Part shown: positions 1-7,263 of the stretch, in pieces
Layout: every line of letters starts with the position of its first letter
Position numbering within the stretch: the first letter of the stretch is position 1
From: an uncultured Porphyromonadaceae bacterium
GTDB taxonomy: Bacteria > Bacteroidota > Bacteroidia > Bacteroidales > Paludibacteraceae
Length of the DNA stretch: 11,622 nt
Assembly: GCA_937898265.1 (NCBI GenBank)
Contig: CALEJM010000109.1
Span: 1 to 11,622, forward strand
Direction of reading: 5' to 3'
Position numbers and translations under genes: made by a program
Notes under the pieces: model-generated
What the model saw: the letters and a program-made list of their open reading frames with translations, nothing else
Database searches by the model: none
Told to the model about the DNA's origin: nothing

Positions 1-422
1 GACATCATCACGCGACCCATTGGCCAGTTGACCACGTTTACCACGTTGCCCACATAGCGTGAACCAACGGCAACGTCGAAGCCTTTGTTGGCGCAAGCGT
101 CGTAGAGTTCGAGGAGTTTTGGAACGGGGTGAGAGAAGTCGGCGTCCATCTCGAAGACGTATTCGTAGTCGTGTTCCAAGACCCATTCGAAGCCTCTGAT
201 GTAGGCGGTGCCCAAACCAAGCTTGCCGGAACGCTCAACCAGGTGAAGACGCTCAGGAAACTCATTTTGAAGCTGTTTCACAATCGCAGCGGTGCCGTCG
301 GGCGAGCCGTCGTCGATGATGAGGATGTCAAACGGATGTGAGAGATTGAAAACGGCACGGATGATATTCTCAATGTTTTCTTTCTCGTTATAAGTTGGAA
401 TGATAACTACAGAATCTGACAT
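1..422 (-). CDS. Polyprenol-phosphate mannosyltransferase-like GT2 glycosyltransferase (partial, C-terminus off window)
   Basis: The reading frame is open from ATG at 422 to the left edge, giving about 140 residues. It begins MSDSVVIIPTYNEKENIENI, the nucleotide-sugar-binding start of GT-A family 2 enzymes. The acidic motif DDGSPDGT follows near residues 37-44, and the metal-binding motif EMDADFSHP near 91-99 is typical of dolichyl/polyprenyl-phosphate mannosyltransferases (DPM1-like). Known role of the family: transfer of a sugar, usually mannose from GDP-mannose, to a polyprenyl phosphate at the inner face of the membrane, feeding glycan or protein O-mannosylation. The exact sugar is not readable here. 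A TACCTTTG box lies 25 nt upstream, so the gene probably has its own promoter although the methyltransferase gene lies 95 bp upstream on the same strand. Whether a C-terminal membrane domain exists cannot be seen. Confidence 0.88.
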   Translation of the reverse strand, partial: MSDSVVIIPTYNEKENIENIIRAVFNLSHPFDILIIDDGSPDGTAAIVKQLQNEFPERLHLVERSGKLGLGTAYIRGFEWVLEHDYEYVFEMDADFSHPVPKLLELYDACANKGFDVAVGSRYVGNVVNVVNWPMGRVMM

Positions 423-446
423 AATTGTGTATGTTTTATTTGGGGA

Positions 447-477
447 CAAAGGTAAGAATTTTACCTCTTTTATTAAA
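447..477 (-). promoter_or_regulatory. Candidate Bacteroidota promoter for the GT2 gene
   Basis: On the minus strand TACCTTTG (447-454) matches the -7 consensus TAnnTTTG, with a weak -33 element TTTA at 474-477, 19 nt upstream. Transcription would start near 440, giving a leader of roughly 18 nt before the ATG at 422. Confidence 0.5.
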
Positions 478-517
478 GCTTTTCGTGGAGAAAAAGTAGC
501 ATGGCGGTCACATTATT

Positions 518-1681
518 CTATAATTTGTGGCAAAGCAACAGCAGATGCTTCTTTTGAAACGTGACTCCAAAGATATAGTTGTTGCTGAATCCCGATATTT
601 TGAGTTGCTTTCTCAGCTGATCGACACCCACAGGGAAATTTCGTGTTGTGACGTTAGCTTTCTTCCAAGCGTCGGGGAGAATCTTGGCGGCGTGTTTGTT
701 AAACGGAAGAACTACGTCAATTTCAAAACGGTGGCCAAAGAATGTCTCGGTGGACTCGTCGCCAGTCAGCAGATGGGTGTTGGGGTCGAGTGAGGCGAGT
801 TGGAAAGCAGCGGCAATGGCGTTGAACATGCCTGCCTTCATGATGGTTACGTCGGGCTCAAAGAGATAACGCTTCAGTTCCGTTGCCCCTTCGTAGGGGG
901 TCTCGTCTTGACACGTTGACCACTCCCACTGCTGGGGGTGTTTGCCTAACTCAACGCAATGGAGCGAAGGCTTGCCGTCAAACGTTCTTTGGGCAATCAG
1001 CAGCAACTCCTTGCATTCGCCGTCAACAGCCACGACATGAACCTCCTTGATGTGACTGAGCGCCTTGAGGGAGAGTTGGATGTCGAGCATCGGTGAGAGT
1101 TTCACCATCACGGTTTTTCCCTTGTTGAGCATCTCGTCCCACATCGGCTCGATGTTCGGGGTGCATTGGGAGATCAGCACCGTTTTCATGCCCGCTTCGT
1201 TGCGTCGGGCGGGATCAATGAAGATGAGGTCTTGGGTTTCGGTGATGGATGCCAGATGCTCTTCGGCTGTGGTGTTGTGAACCACGATGTGGGCACCAAG
1301 TTCCTGAGCGTTATGACTCATCAGGTTGCAAAGCGGCTCCTGCATCTCAACGTAATGACTCTCGCGGAATCTTCGGGAGAGGAAACAGCAGTCGATGCCC
1401 ATGCCGCCGGTGAGGTCGGTATGCGAGGTGCCTGAGTCGATGAGCGAAGCTTTGTAGTTGGCGGTCAGCTCCGAAGAGCATTGCTCAACGTTGAGACGAG
1501 GCGGAAAAAGCAACCTGCTGTTCTGTGCCCACGAGGGGACTTTGTCTTTCAGCAACTGTCGGGCGGTAATCTGTTGCAACGCAAGGGCTTTGTCGACATC
1601 GTTGGGTGCCGATTTCAAGGCGAGGTTGCGGACAGAGTCGCCGAGGTGATTCTCTATGTATGTGGCAGTTGCTTCGTTCAT
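518..1681 (-). CDS. Class I SAM-dependent methyltransferase, THUMP-like (PG_1098 type)
   Basis: A 387-residue protein from ATG 1681 to TAG 518. It has the SAM-binding loop DLTGGMGIDCCF near residues 89-100, an acidic VEMQ at the end of the next strand, and FIDPARR near 154-160 where N-methyltransferases often have DPPY-like motifs. The last ~50 residues (NVTTRNFPVGVDQLRKQLKI) resemble the THUMP-like C-terminal domain of the Bacteroidota family with a PG_1098-type ferredoxin-like domain. RNA is the likely substrate, by inference from the THUMP-like part. The frame extends 10 codons further to a GTG at 1711, but that codon lies in the loop of a strong hairpin, so I prefer the ATG. No -7 box is visible directly upstream. 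It probably depends on read-through from gltX, whose stop is 83 bp away. Confidence 0.82.
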   Translation of the reverse strand: MNEATATYIENHLGDSVRNLALKSAPNDVDKALALQQITARQLLKDKVPSWAQNSRLLFPPRLNVEQCSSELTANYKASLIDSGTSHTDLTGGMGIDCCFLSRRFRESHYVEMQEPLCNLMSHNAQELGAHIVVHNTTAEEHLASITETQDLIFIDPARRNEAGMKTVLISQCTPNIEPMWDEMLNKGKTVMVKLSPMLDIQLSLKALSHIKEVHVVAVDGECKELLLIAQRTFDGKPSLHCVELGKHPQQWEWSTCQDETPYEGATELKRYLFEPDVTIMKAGMFNAIAAAFQLASLDPNTHLLTGDESTETFFGHRFEIDVVLPFNKHAAKILPDAWKKANVTTRNFPVGVDQLRKQLKISGFSNNYIFGVTFQKKHLLLLCHKL

Positions 1682-1685
1682 CGTT

Positions 1686-1729
1686 AAGAAACAAAGCAGA
1701 AAGTCGGGCACGGAGACCCAACTTTCTGC
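1686..1729 (-). terminator. Hairpin with U-rich tail between gltX and the methyltransferase
   Basis: GCAGAAAGT (1696-1704) and ACTTTCTGC (1721-1729) form a perfect 9-bp stem, extended by GGG/CCC (1706-1708 with 1717-1719). Read on the minus strand the stem is followed by TTTGTTTCTT, so it looks like an intrinsic terminator or attenuator for gltX. It ends about 5 nt before the methyltransferase ATG, so it could also affect translation start. Confidence 0.5.
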
Positions 1730-1734
1730 ATGAT

Positions 1735-1754
1735 TCGGACCCCGTGGAGTCCGA
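1735..1754 (-). other. Second small hairpin after gltX
   Basis: TCGGAC (1735-1740) pairs with GTCCGA (1749-1754) around an 8-nt loop. It lies 10 bp past the gltX stop and just upstream (minus-strand sense) of the larger hairpin. It has no T tract of its own. It may protect the 3' end of the gltX message; that role is a guess. Confidence 0.35.
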
Positions 1755-1764
1755 TAGGGGGGTG

Positions 1765-3282
1765 TTACAAAGTGTCGATGGCGCGTTGGAGACGTTTCAA
1801 GGTCTCTGCTTTGCCAAGGATAGAGGTGATTTCAAAGATATGAGGACCTTTCATCTCGCCGACGAGGGTGAGACGGAATGGGTTCATCACGTCGCCCATC
1901 TTGAAGCCGCTTTCGTTGCACCAGGTGGTGACCTTGACCTCTGACTCAGAGATATTCAGGAACTCCTCTTCGGTCATAGTCTCAAGGAAGGCATGCAGCT
2001 GCTTCATAATGTCTGGAGTGGCCTCTTTCCAGCGTTTCTGACGGTCTTTCTCGTTGTATTCCTCTGGTGCCTGGAAATAGAAATAGGCGTTGGTCCAGAA
2101 GTCGGAGACGAAGGTCAGGCGACCTTTGATGAAGCCGGCAATCTTCTCGAGGGTCTCCATCGATGGGTTGAAGCCTTTCTCTTGAACCAAAGGGAGGAAG
2201 TCTTTGGCGAGGTCGGCATTGTCGTGCTGCTGGAGATAGGTGTGGTTGAACCATTTGCCCTTCTCGTAGTCGAAACGGGCACCGCTCTTGGCGCAGCGTT
2301 GGAGCGAGAACTTGGCAATGAGTTCGTCCATGGTCATCAGCTCTTGGTCGTCGCCGGGGTTCCATCCCAGCAAGGCGAGGAAGTTGACTACAGCCTCTGG
2401 ATAGTAGCCGGCATCACGATAGCCGCTGCTGATAGCACCAGTTGCTGGGTCTGTCCAGTTGAGTGGGAACACAGGGAAGCCGAGGCGGTCGCCGTCGCGT
2501 TTGCTCAGTTTGCCGCTGCCTTCTGGTTTGAGGAGGAGTGAGAGGTGGGCAAACTGTGGCATGGTCTCTTCCCAGCCGAAGAAACGGTAGAGGAGCACGT
2601 GGAGCGGAGCACTTGGCAACCACTCCTCGCCACGGATGACGTGTGTCACCTCCATCAGGTGGTCGTCAACGATGTTGGCCAAGTGGTAGGTTGGCAGTTC
2701 GTCGGCAGATTTGTAGAGCACCTTGTCGTCAAGGATTGAGGAGTTGATAGTCACGTCGCCGCGGATGAGGTCGTGAACCACGATGTTCTCGCCTGGCTCA
2801 ATCTTGGCGCGTACCACATAGACATCGCCGCGGGCAATGCGTTCGTCAACCTCTTCTTTGGAGAGGGTCAGCGAGTTGGTCATCTGCAGACGGGTGGTGG
2901 CGTCGTATTGGAAGTTGGCCACCTCCTTACGTTTCTCTTCCAGTTGTGTTGGGGTGTCGAAGGCGATGTAGGCGTGACCGCTGTCGAGAAGTTGCTGAAC
3001 GTGCACCTTGTAGATGTCGCGACGTTCGCTCTGGCGGTATGGACCATAGTTGCCGCCGTAGCCCACGCCTTCGGTGAAGCGGATGCCCAACCATTCGAGG
3101 GCTTCTTTGATATAATCTTCGGCTCCTGGCACGAAGCGTGTGGAGTCGGTATCTTCGATACGGAGAATCATGTCACCTCCCTGCTGCATAGCGAAGAGGT
3201 AGTTGTAAAGTGCTGTTCTCACGCCGCCGATATGGAGCGGACCGGTTGGAGACGGAGCAAATCTTACTCTTGTTTTTCTCAT
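1765..3282 (-). CDS. gltX: Glutamyl-tRNA synthetase
   Basis: A 505-residue class I aminoacyl-tRNA synthetase that charges tRNA-Glu with glutamate in the cytoplasm. The N-terminus [20 protein letters not shown] holds the HIGH-type signature (HIGG, residues 17-20). RIEDTD is at 41-46 and the KMSKS-type loop is KLSKR at 258-262. The length fits Bacteroidota GluRS. The cysteine-rich zinc-binding insertion of E. coli GluRS is absent: the corresponding stretch near 104-116 has no cysteines. Whether the enzyme also charges tRNA-Gln cannot be decided here. The ATG at 3282 gives the conserved start of the Rossmann fold, so the start is secure. A TATCTTTG box lies about 60 nt upstream. The gene is followed by two hairpins and then the methyltransferase. 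Confidence 0.97.
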   Translation of the reverse strand: MRKTRVRFAPSPTGPLHIGGVRTALYNYLFAMQQGGDMILRIEDTDSTRFVPGAEDYIKEALEWLGIRFTEGVGYGGNYGPYRQSERRDIYKVHVQQLLDSGHAYIAFDTPTQLEEKRKEVANFQYDATTRLQMTNSLTLSKEEVDERIARGDVYVVRAKIEPGENIVVHDLIRGDVTINSSILDDKVLYKSADELPTYHLANIVDDHLMEVTHVIRGEEWLPSAPLHVLLYRFFGWEETMPQFAHLSLLLKPEGSGKLSKRDGDRLGFPVFPLNWTDPATGAISSGYRDAGYYPEAVVNFLALLGWNPGDDQELMTMDELIAKFSLQRCAKSGARFDYEKGKWFNHTYLQQHDNADLAKDFLPLVQEKGFNPSMETLEKIAGFIKGRLTFVSDFWTNAYFYFQAPEEYNEKDRQKRWKEATPDIMKQLHAFLETMTEEEFLNISESEVKVTTWCNESGFKMGDVMNPFRLTLVGEMKGPHIFEITSILGKAETLKRLQRAIDTL

Positions 3283-3340
3283 TGTGTTGACTGATTTTCT
3301 ATGTGATAGGGAGCGTGTCCCGTCTTTGTTTATTGAACCG

Positions 3341-3348
3341 CAAAGATA
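3341..3348 (-). promoter_or_regulatory. Candidate -7 box for gltX
   Basis: TATCTTTG on the minus strand matches TAnnTTTG perfectly. No clear TTTG-like -33 element is found at the expected distance, so only the -7 element is proposed. The leader to the ATG at 3282 would be about 50 nt. Confidence 0.4.
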
Positions 3349-3404
3349 CGAATTTCTCTGCTTTTATGAAAATAGTATGGGGTATCTTTTATCGATAGTG
3401 TATA

Positions 3405-3440
3405 TAAAAGAAAAAAGACCTGACTGAGTAGTCAAGTCTT
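3405..3440 (-). terminator. Intrinsic terminator of the tRNA-Val transcript
   Basis: On the minus strand AAGAC-T-TGACT pairs with AGTCA-G-GTCTT around a 4-nt loop (stem 3415-3440, one mismatch) and is followed by TTTTTTCTTTT. It begins 3 nt after the mature tRNA end. Confidence 0.78.
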
Positions 3441-3443
3441 GTG

Positions 3444-3518
3444 TGGGCGTTGAGGGATTCGAACCCCCGACCCTCTGCTTGTAAGGCAGATGCTCTAAAC
3501 CAGCTGAGCTAAACGCCC
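3444..3518 (-). tRNA. tRNA-Val (anticodon UAC)
   Basis: The minus-strand sequence folds as a complete cloverleaf. The acceptor stem is GGGCGTT/AACGCCC and the D arm begins GCTCAG. The anticodon stem TCTGC/GCAGA encloses loop CTTACAA, giving anticodon TAC (valine, GUA codon family). The T arm is GGGGG-TTCGAAT-CCCTC with one G-U pair. The discriminator base is A. CCA is not encoded (the next bases are CAC), so it must be added after transcription. The gene has its own promoter and terminator and stands alone, between gltX and the FGE-like lipoprotein gene. Confidence 0.97.
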
Positions 3519-3540
3519 GAGGTTGCTCGGAAAAGCGATG

Positions 3541-3572
3541 CAAAAGTAGTGCATTTTGCTGATATGACCAAA
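3541..3572 (-). promoter_or_regulatory. Promoter of tRNA-Val
   Basis: On the minus strand TTTG (3569-3572), 20 nt, then TACTTTTG (3541-3548) match the -33/-7 pattern of Bacteroidota. Transcription would start about 15 nt before the tRNA 5' end. Confidence 0.58.
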
Positions 3573-3665
3573 TCTTTCTGCATCTTTTTTCAGAAAAATA
3601 TCGAGCAACGGTGTTTACGTTGTAATGGTCGCAGTGTGAGTGGGTTGCGAGACCTACTGCGGCTG

Positions 3666-4445
3666 CTATTCTGTCAAAGTGAGAGTCAGACGGAGCCCTA
3701 AGTCGTTCTGACTTTTGGTTGGAGCGGCAAATCCGCGGTAAGAAATATGTCCGTACCAGGCGCGAACATTGAATCCGCCACCACGGTAGATGCGGTCGTA
3801 GCCCGAAGCCGGACCGGTGGGGTTGTTCTGTGTTGCGGAGGTGTAGTCGCCCGAGTAGTCTTCGCACCACTCCCACATGTTGCCTGTCATGTCGTAGATG
3901 CCCAATTCGTTGGGTTTCTTGGTGGCAACGGCGCCTGGGTAGTCGGTGTTGCACCAGGCCACCTCGTCGGCATTGCTGCTGCCGCTGTATTGGGTGTGGT
4001 TGGAGAGGTTGCCGCCGCGGGCAGCGAACTCCCATTCAGCCTCTGTTGGGAGACGGAACGTCATGCCGGTCAGCTCGTTGAGTTTGCTGATGAAGTCGTG
4101 GCAGTCGTTCCAGTTGACTTTGTTGACGGGGTTTTTAGGGTCTTTGAACTCCGAAGGATTCTTGCCCATCACCGCTTGCCAGAGCTCTTGTGTCACCTCG
4201 GTCTCGCCCATCCAGTAGTCGTGGGTGAGGTTGACGGTGTGAACAGGTTTCTCCTCGTCCCAAGGGTTGTCCATCTCGGAGGTGGCTCCCATGGCGAAGG
4301 TGCCTTTCTCAACGCGTTTCATCCTGAAGGTGACGTCGTTGACCTTGAAGGAACGTGTGTTCTCGTCGTCGCGTTGCGGGGTGTTGCAGCCCACCATCAG
4401 GAGGGTTGCGAGTATCATCAATAGCGTTGCTTTGGTGTGCATCAT
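3666..4445 (-). CDS. Lipoprotein with FGE-sulfatase (SUMF1-like) fold, catalytic cysteines missing
   Basis: I start it at the tandem ATG codons at 4445/4442, which give a lipoprotein signal MMHTKATLLMILATLLMVGC with the acylated Cys at residue 20. Upstream in-frame residues would bury this signal. From about residue 35 to the end the protein has the FGE/SUMF1 signature series: GTFAMGATS, EKPVHTVNLTHDYWMGETEVTQ, FRLPTEAEWEFAARGG, WEWCEDY, RGGGFNVRAWYGHISYRG and a final GLRL. True formylglycine-generating enzymes carry a copper-binding cysteine pair after the RGGS motif. Here that stretch has no cysteine, so sulfatase activation is unlikely and the domain is probably a binding or structural one. 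The predicted location is the cell envelope. It is divergent from the T9SS substrate gene and has its own promoter. Confidence 0.87.
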   Translation of the reverse strand: MMHTKATLLMILATLLMVGCNTPQRDDENTRSFKVNDVTFRMKRVEKGTFAMGATSEMDNPWDEEKPVHTVNLTHDYWMGETEVTQELWQAVMGKNPSEFKDPKNPVNKVNWNDCHDFISKLNELTGMTFRLPTEAEWEFAARGGNLSNHTQYSGSSNADEVAWCNTDYPGAVATKKPNELGIYDMTGNMWEWCEDYSGDYTSATQNNPTGPASGYDRIYRGGGFNVRAWYGHISYRGFAAPTKSQNDLGLRLTLTLTE

Positions 4446-4477
4446 AATAATATATTGTATCGTGATATTTGTGACTA

Positions 4478-4509
4478 CAAAATTAAAGATAATTCTTGGT
4501 TCGTGCAAG
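4478..4509 (-). promoter_or_regulatory. Promoter of the FGE-like lipoprotein gene
   Basis: On the minus strand CTTG (4506-4509), a 20-nt spacer, then TAATTTTG (4478-4485). The predicted transcript starts near 4471, about 25 nt before the start codon. Confidence 0.55.
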
Positions 4510-4580
4510 AAGAAAGCGCCAGTATTTTCGTGGTCAAAACAAAAAACAGAATCGCATCTCTTATTTTGTAACCGAAAAAG

Positions 4581-4614
4581 TTTGCATTTTTTTTTTTTTT
4601 TTTATCTAATTTTG
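4581..4614 (+). promoter_or_regulatory. Promoter of the T9SS substrate gene with a T17 homopolymer spacer
   Basis: TTTG (4581-4584) and TAATTTTG (4607-4614) match the -33 and -7 elements. The 22-nt spacer is mostly a run of 17 T (4587-4603). Transcription would start near 4620, giving a very short leader before the ATG at 4635. The homopolymer makes spacer length unstable by slipped-strand mispairing, so the promoter is a phase-variation candidate. Confidence 0.6.
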
Positions 4615-4634
4615 CACAGAATAATTCAACACAA

Positions 4635-6755
4635 ATGAAAATGAAGAAATTTCTAATCTTATTGACAGCTTGTTTCTGTCTTCTGCCAGTTTCGGCAGAG
4701 TATTATCAGTACGGATATCTCCGTGACGATTTGGGATATCATACTTTTGCTTACCAATCGAGCATCACCAATACTTCTGCCCAAATTAGTTGCTCCCAAT
4801 TCATTGTTCCAAGGAGCGTCTTGCAGTCTGTGGTTATTTATCACGATACCATCTACGCCTTGGCAATGTGTCGCGATACCGCGGCCGCTGAAGCCGGCAT
4901 CCCTTTCCATCGCAATCTCGAGGTCTATCTGGCCATCACAGCCTCCAGCTCCTACTCATCCAATACCTTTGAGACCAATATCGGTACCAAGGTGTTTGAC
5001 GGTTGGGTAGATGCCGACAGAGGTGGATTTTTGGTGATTCCTTGCTCCTCGCCGTTCTATTACCATCCTCAGACCAACCAGAACTTGATGATTACCATCT
5101 ACGACAAGACCGGCACGGGAAACCCAACTTCTATGTCGTCTGCCAACATCCAATCTTCCAATTCCGACAACGAAGGACGAATGGTTAGCGTGAACACCAC
5201 CGACTGGCGTTCGGGCCTCAATTCGCTCTTGGCATGCGAGGTGTTCACTCCTTATGCCGTGACTTGCCCAACAATTCGTTTCTATACCACACCTGCTGCC
5301 TTCAACGTGGATGAATCGGATTTTCATGATGACGTCAATGCGTTTGTTGGTTCAATCAGCAAATATGGCATTGCTCAGATGCTCTACAAACCTACCGAGG
5401 TAGGTATGAGCGGTGCGATTCGTCGTTTGGACATCAAGGTGAGCAACATGGACTCTCAGCACACCAACTCCACCATCGAGAAAGATCTCGAAGTCTATCT
5501 TGCCAATAGCAGCCGAACCAATATCCTTTGTCGCGACTACGAGAGTGCTTGGAATATGACCAAAGTGTTCGATGGTCATCTCTCTTTGACATTGGGCTGG
5601 AACGATATCAACTTCCAAGTGCCATTCAATTACAACGGAACCGACAACCTCTTGGTCTGTGTGCTCGACAAAACTGGCGATCCAGGAATATATTTCTCTG
5701 ACCTCTATGGCATCGACCACTCATATACTTCAGTGAATCGCTCATCTTGGCATTTCGCCGACAACCTAAATTTTGCTACCCAAATCTACAATATTGATAA
5801 CGTTGATTTCAGTGTAAACACTATCTTTGGCTACACCCCTTCTGGTTTGCCAAACATGCACTTCTATTCCACCTCTACCAACGCAACCAACTACGGCATC
5901 GTGGTGGGCAATGTGGAAATCTCCAGCGACAACAACACCAACTTCACCCATGCCGACTGTCCAATCCTCAATCTTGGCACCGTTTCCTACGACCCTGCCA
6001 CCAAGGTGCTCCGTCTCGACAACGTGGTGATGAATAGCGATATCTATTTCAACGAGAGATTCGTTAGTCCTAACCTCACCGTCAACCTCGTGGGCAACAA
6101 CCGTATCGTCGACTTCACCTGTCCTGCCAACGCCGATGTCAACGTGACGATGACTGGTGCCGGTCAGCTGAAATGCGACCGCCTCAGCTTTGGCTACGGC
6201 GAAGACCTTAACCTCTCGCTCAAGATTCTCAACACAACGGTTGAGGCTGGCAGCAAAACCAACGGAATGGCCGACGGCATCGGCGGCAACGGCATGGAGC
6301 ATCTCACCATCGAAAACAGTAACGTGACTGCTTATTCGGCTTATTACGGCATTGGAGCCTTCAACGACATCACCTTGACAGATTGCTCCATTGCCTATCC
6401 ACAAGGCGCTACCGTTGCCAATGGCACTATCGTTGTGGGTGGCGATATCAACAATCGTCCGGACACCGTTGTGATCGTTAGAACAGGCTCTGGCCTTGAA
6501 ATCACTCGCGAGAGCGAATTCCAGGTTGTTCCAAACCCAGTGGCCGATTTCACCACGCTGGAGTTGGAAGCCTACCACGGCGTGGCTCGCCTGCAGATTG
6601 TCGACGTCAACGGTCGCCTCGTGGCAGCCGTTGAACTCCCAGAGCAGCAAGAGCGCTATCGCTTAGACGCCTCTGCTTTGGCAACGGGCATCTACTACAT
6701 CACCGTTACCTCCAACGACGGCTTGCGCCAGACCGCCAAACTGGTGAAGAAATAA
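4635..6755 (+). CDS. Secreted surface protein with two tandem modules and a T9SS type A sorting domain
   Basis: A 706-residue protein. The Sec signal peptide is MKMKKFLILLTACFCLLPVSA (1-21). Two related modules of about 190 residues follow (roughly 23-218 and 236-412). They share LEVYLA (95-100 and 285-290), TKVFDG (118-123 and 309-314), DKTG (157-160 and 345-348) and an ending RFYT/HFYS. Residues ~420-605 form a beta-rich, parallel-repeat-like stretch (VSYDPATKVLRLDNV, LTVNLVGNNRI, LTIENSNVTAY). Residues ~625-706 match the type A sorting domain of the type IX secretion system (VVPNPVADF, VDVNGRLV, LDASALATGIYYITV, final AKLVKK). Known role of that domain: export across the outer membrane and attachment to the surface or release. 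No catalytic motif is visible, so an adhesin or binding role is inference. It is monocistronic, with its own promoter and terminator. Confidence 0.9.
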   Translation: MKMKKFLILLTACFCLLPVSAEYYQYGYLRDDLGYHTFAYQSSITNTSAQISCSQFIVPRSVLQSVVIYHDTIYALAMCRDTAAAEAGIPFHRNLEVYLAITASSSYSSNTFETNIGTKVFDGWVDADRGGFLVIPCSSPFYYHPQTNQNLMITIYDKTGTGNPTSMSSANIQSSNSDNEGRMVSVNTTDWRSGLNSLLACEVFTPYAVTCPTIRFYTTPAAFNVDESDFHDDVNAFVGSISKYGIAQMLYKPTEVGMSGAIRRLDIKVSNMDSQHTNSTIEKDLEVYLANSSRTNILCRDYESAWNMTKVFDGHLSLTLGWNDINFQVPFNYNGTDNLLVCVLDKTGDPGIYFSDLYGIDHSYTSVNRSSWHFADNLNFATQIYNIDNVDFSVNTIFGYTPSGLPNMHFYSTSTNATNYGIVVGNVEISSDNNTNFTHADCPILNLGTVSYDPATKVLRLDNVVMNSDIYFNERFVSPNLTVNLVGNNRIVDFTCPANADVNVTMTGAGQLKCDRLSFGYGEDLNLSLKILNTTVEAGSKTNGMADGIGGNGMEHLTIENSNVTAYSAYYGIGAFNDITLTDCSIAYPQGATVANGTIVVGGDINNRPDTVVIVRTGSGLEITRESEFQVVPNPVADFTTLELEAYHGVARLQIVDVNGRLVAAVELPEQQERYRLDASALATGIYYITVTSNDGLRQTAKLVKK

Positions 6756-6777
6756 CTCCTTCCCCGATAATACAGAA

Positions 6778-6811
6778 AAGACTTGCCTCGGAAGAGGTGA
6801 GTCTTTTTTTT
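6778..6811 (+). terminator. Intrinsic terminator of the T9SS substrate gene
   Basis: AAGACT (6778-6783) pairs with AGTCTT (6800-6805), and CCTC (6786-6789) with GAGG (6794-6797) around a GGAA loop. It is followed by an 8-T run. It lies 22 bp after the stop codon. Confidence 0.88.
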
Positions 6812-7057
6812 GTGCGCGTAAGTCTTGACTCGCTATCCTTTGAACGGGAACGATAACCTTAATGGGAAGTTTAAGGTGTTCTCGTCTGCAGATAACGGAA
6901 GAGGTAAGCTTGCTTGAGTATGCCGAACCGTAGCCTGAGTTGCTCGGTAGAGAAAGGCAACAAGACGCTGGCCTTTATGAGCTACTGCTGCAAGCTACTT
7001 CGTGAAATCAGTCAGATTGTAAGGATGACGAGAATCTAAATGTTAAAACAATTTTAA
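6812..7057. other. Non-coding or decayed stretch, no supported gene
   Basis: All frames are broken by stops. The longest plausible frame is a 39-codon stretch at 6920-7039 (+) with no recognisable product and no promoter. It lies next to the palindrome and pseudogene, so it may be part of the same eroded element. Confidence 0.4.
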
Positions 7058-7225
7058 CTAACACCTAACAGTCTAACAGATAAAAAAGAGGTATCACACC
7101 TCTCTTCTTTTCTTCTTATTTATTATATAACTTATTATATATTAATATATTATATATATAAAAAGAGAGAAAACTCAAAATAGATACCTCTCAAAAAACA
7201 ACTGTTAGACTGTTAGACTGTTAGA
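7058..7225. repeat. 168-bp imperfect palindrome bounded by triple 8-bp repeats
   Basis: The left end has CTAACAC, CTAACAGT, CTAACAGA in tandem (7058-7080). The right end has three copies of CTGTTAGA (7202-7225), the reverse complement. Inside these, AGAGGTATC (7087-7095) matches GATACCTCT (7183-7191), and the centre (about 7118-7160) is an A/T-only self-complementary tract. The whole unit could extrude as a cruciform or form a long RNA hairpin. It sits directly upstream of the pseudogene ATG, so it may be the control or origin region of a decayed mobile element. Confidence 0.8.
7082..7103 (-). terminator. Short hairpin with T6 tail inside the palindrome
   Basis: AGAGGT (7087-7092) pairs with ACCTCT (7098-7103) around a 5-nt loop. 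On the minus strand it runs into TTTTTT, resembling an intrinsic terminator. On the plus strand it is followed by a pyrimidine-rich but weaker tail. The same bases can alternatively pair with 7183-7191. Confidence 0.4.
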
Positions 7226-7263
7226 TTATTCAAATGCTAACAAACCTAAAATCATTACACACA

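Noticed and set aside
3630..3661. Inverted repeat CGCAGT/ACTGCG after the FGE-like gene as a terminator
   Set aside because: The stem has only 6 bp with a 20-nt loop and no T tract follows on the minus strand. The evidence for termination is too weak.
3364..4035. 223-codon minus-strand open frame crossing the tRNA gene
   Set aside because: It runs antiphase through the FGE-like gene and through the tRNA and its terminator. The composition (Arg/Gln/His-rich) is that of a shadow frame, and the FGE frame has clear family motifs.
5766..6650. 294-codon minus-strand frame opposite the T9SS gene
   Set aside because: It is the complement of a gene with signal peptide, internal repeats and sorting domain. 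The His/Val/Ala-rich translation is typical of an antisense shadow.
6920..7039. 39-codon plus-strand frame starting MPNRSLSCSVEKGNKT
   Set aside because: It is too short, has no promoter and matches no family I know. It could be a fragment of an eroded gene, but the sequence alone does not support that.
7058..7225. CRISPR array, because of repeated 8-bp units
   Set aside because: The units are 8 bp with no spacers and are inverted between the two ends. No cas gene is present.
7058..7260. Chromosomal replication origin, because of A/T-rich centre and iteron-like repeats
   Set aside because: No DnaA box (TTATCCACA-like) was seen nearby, and no dnaA or dnaN gene lies in the window.
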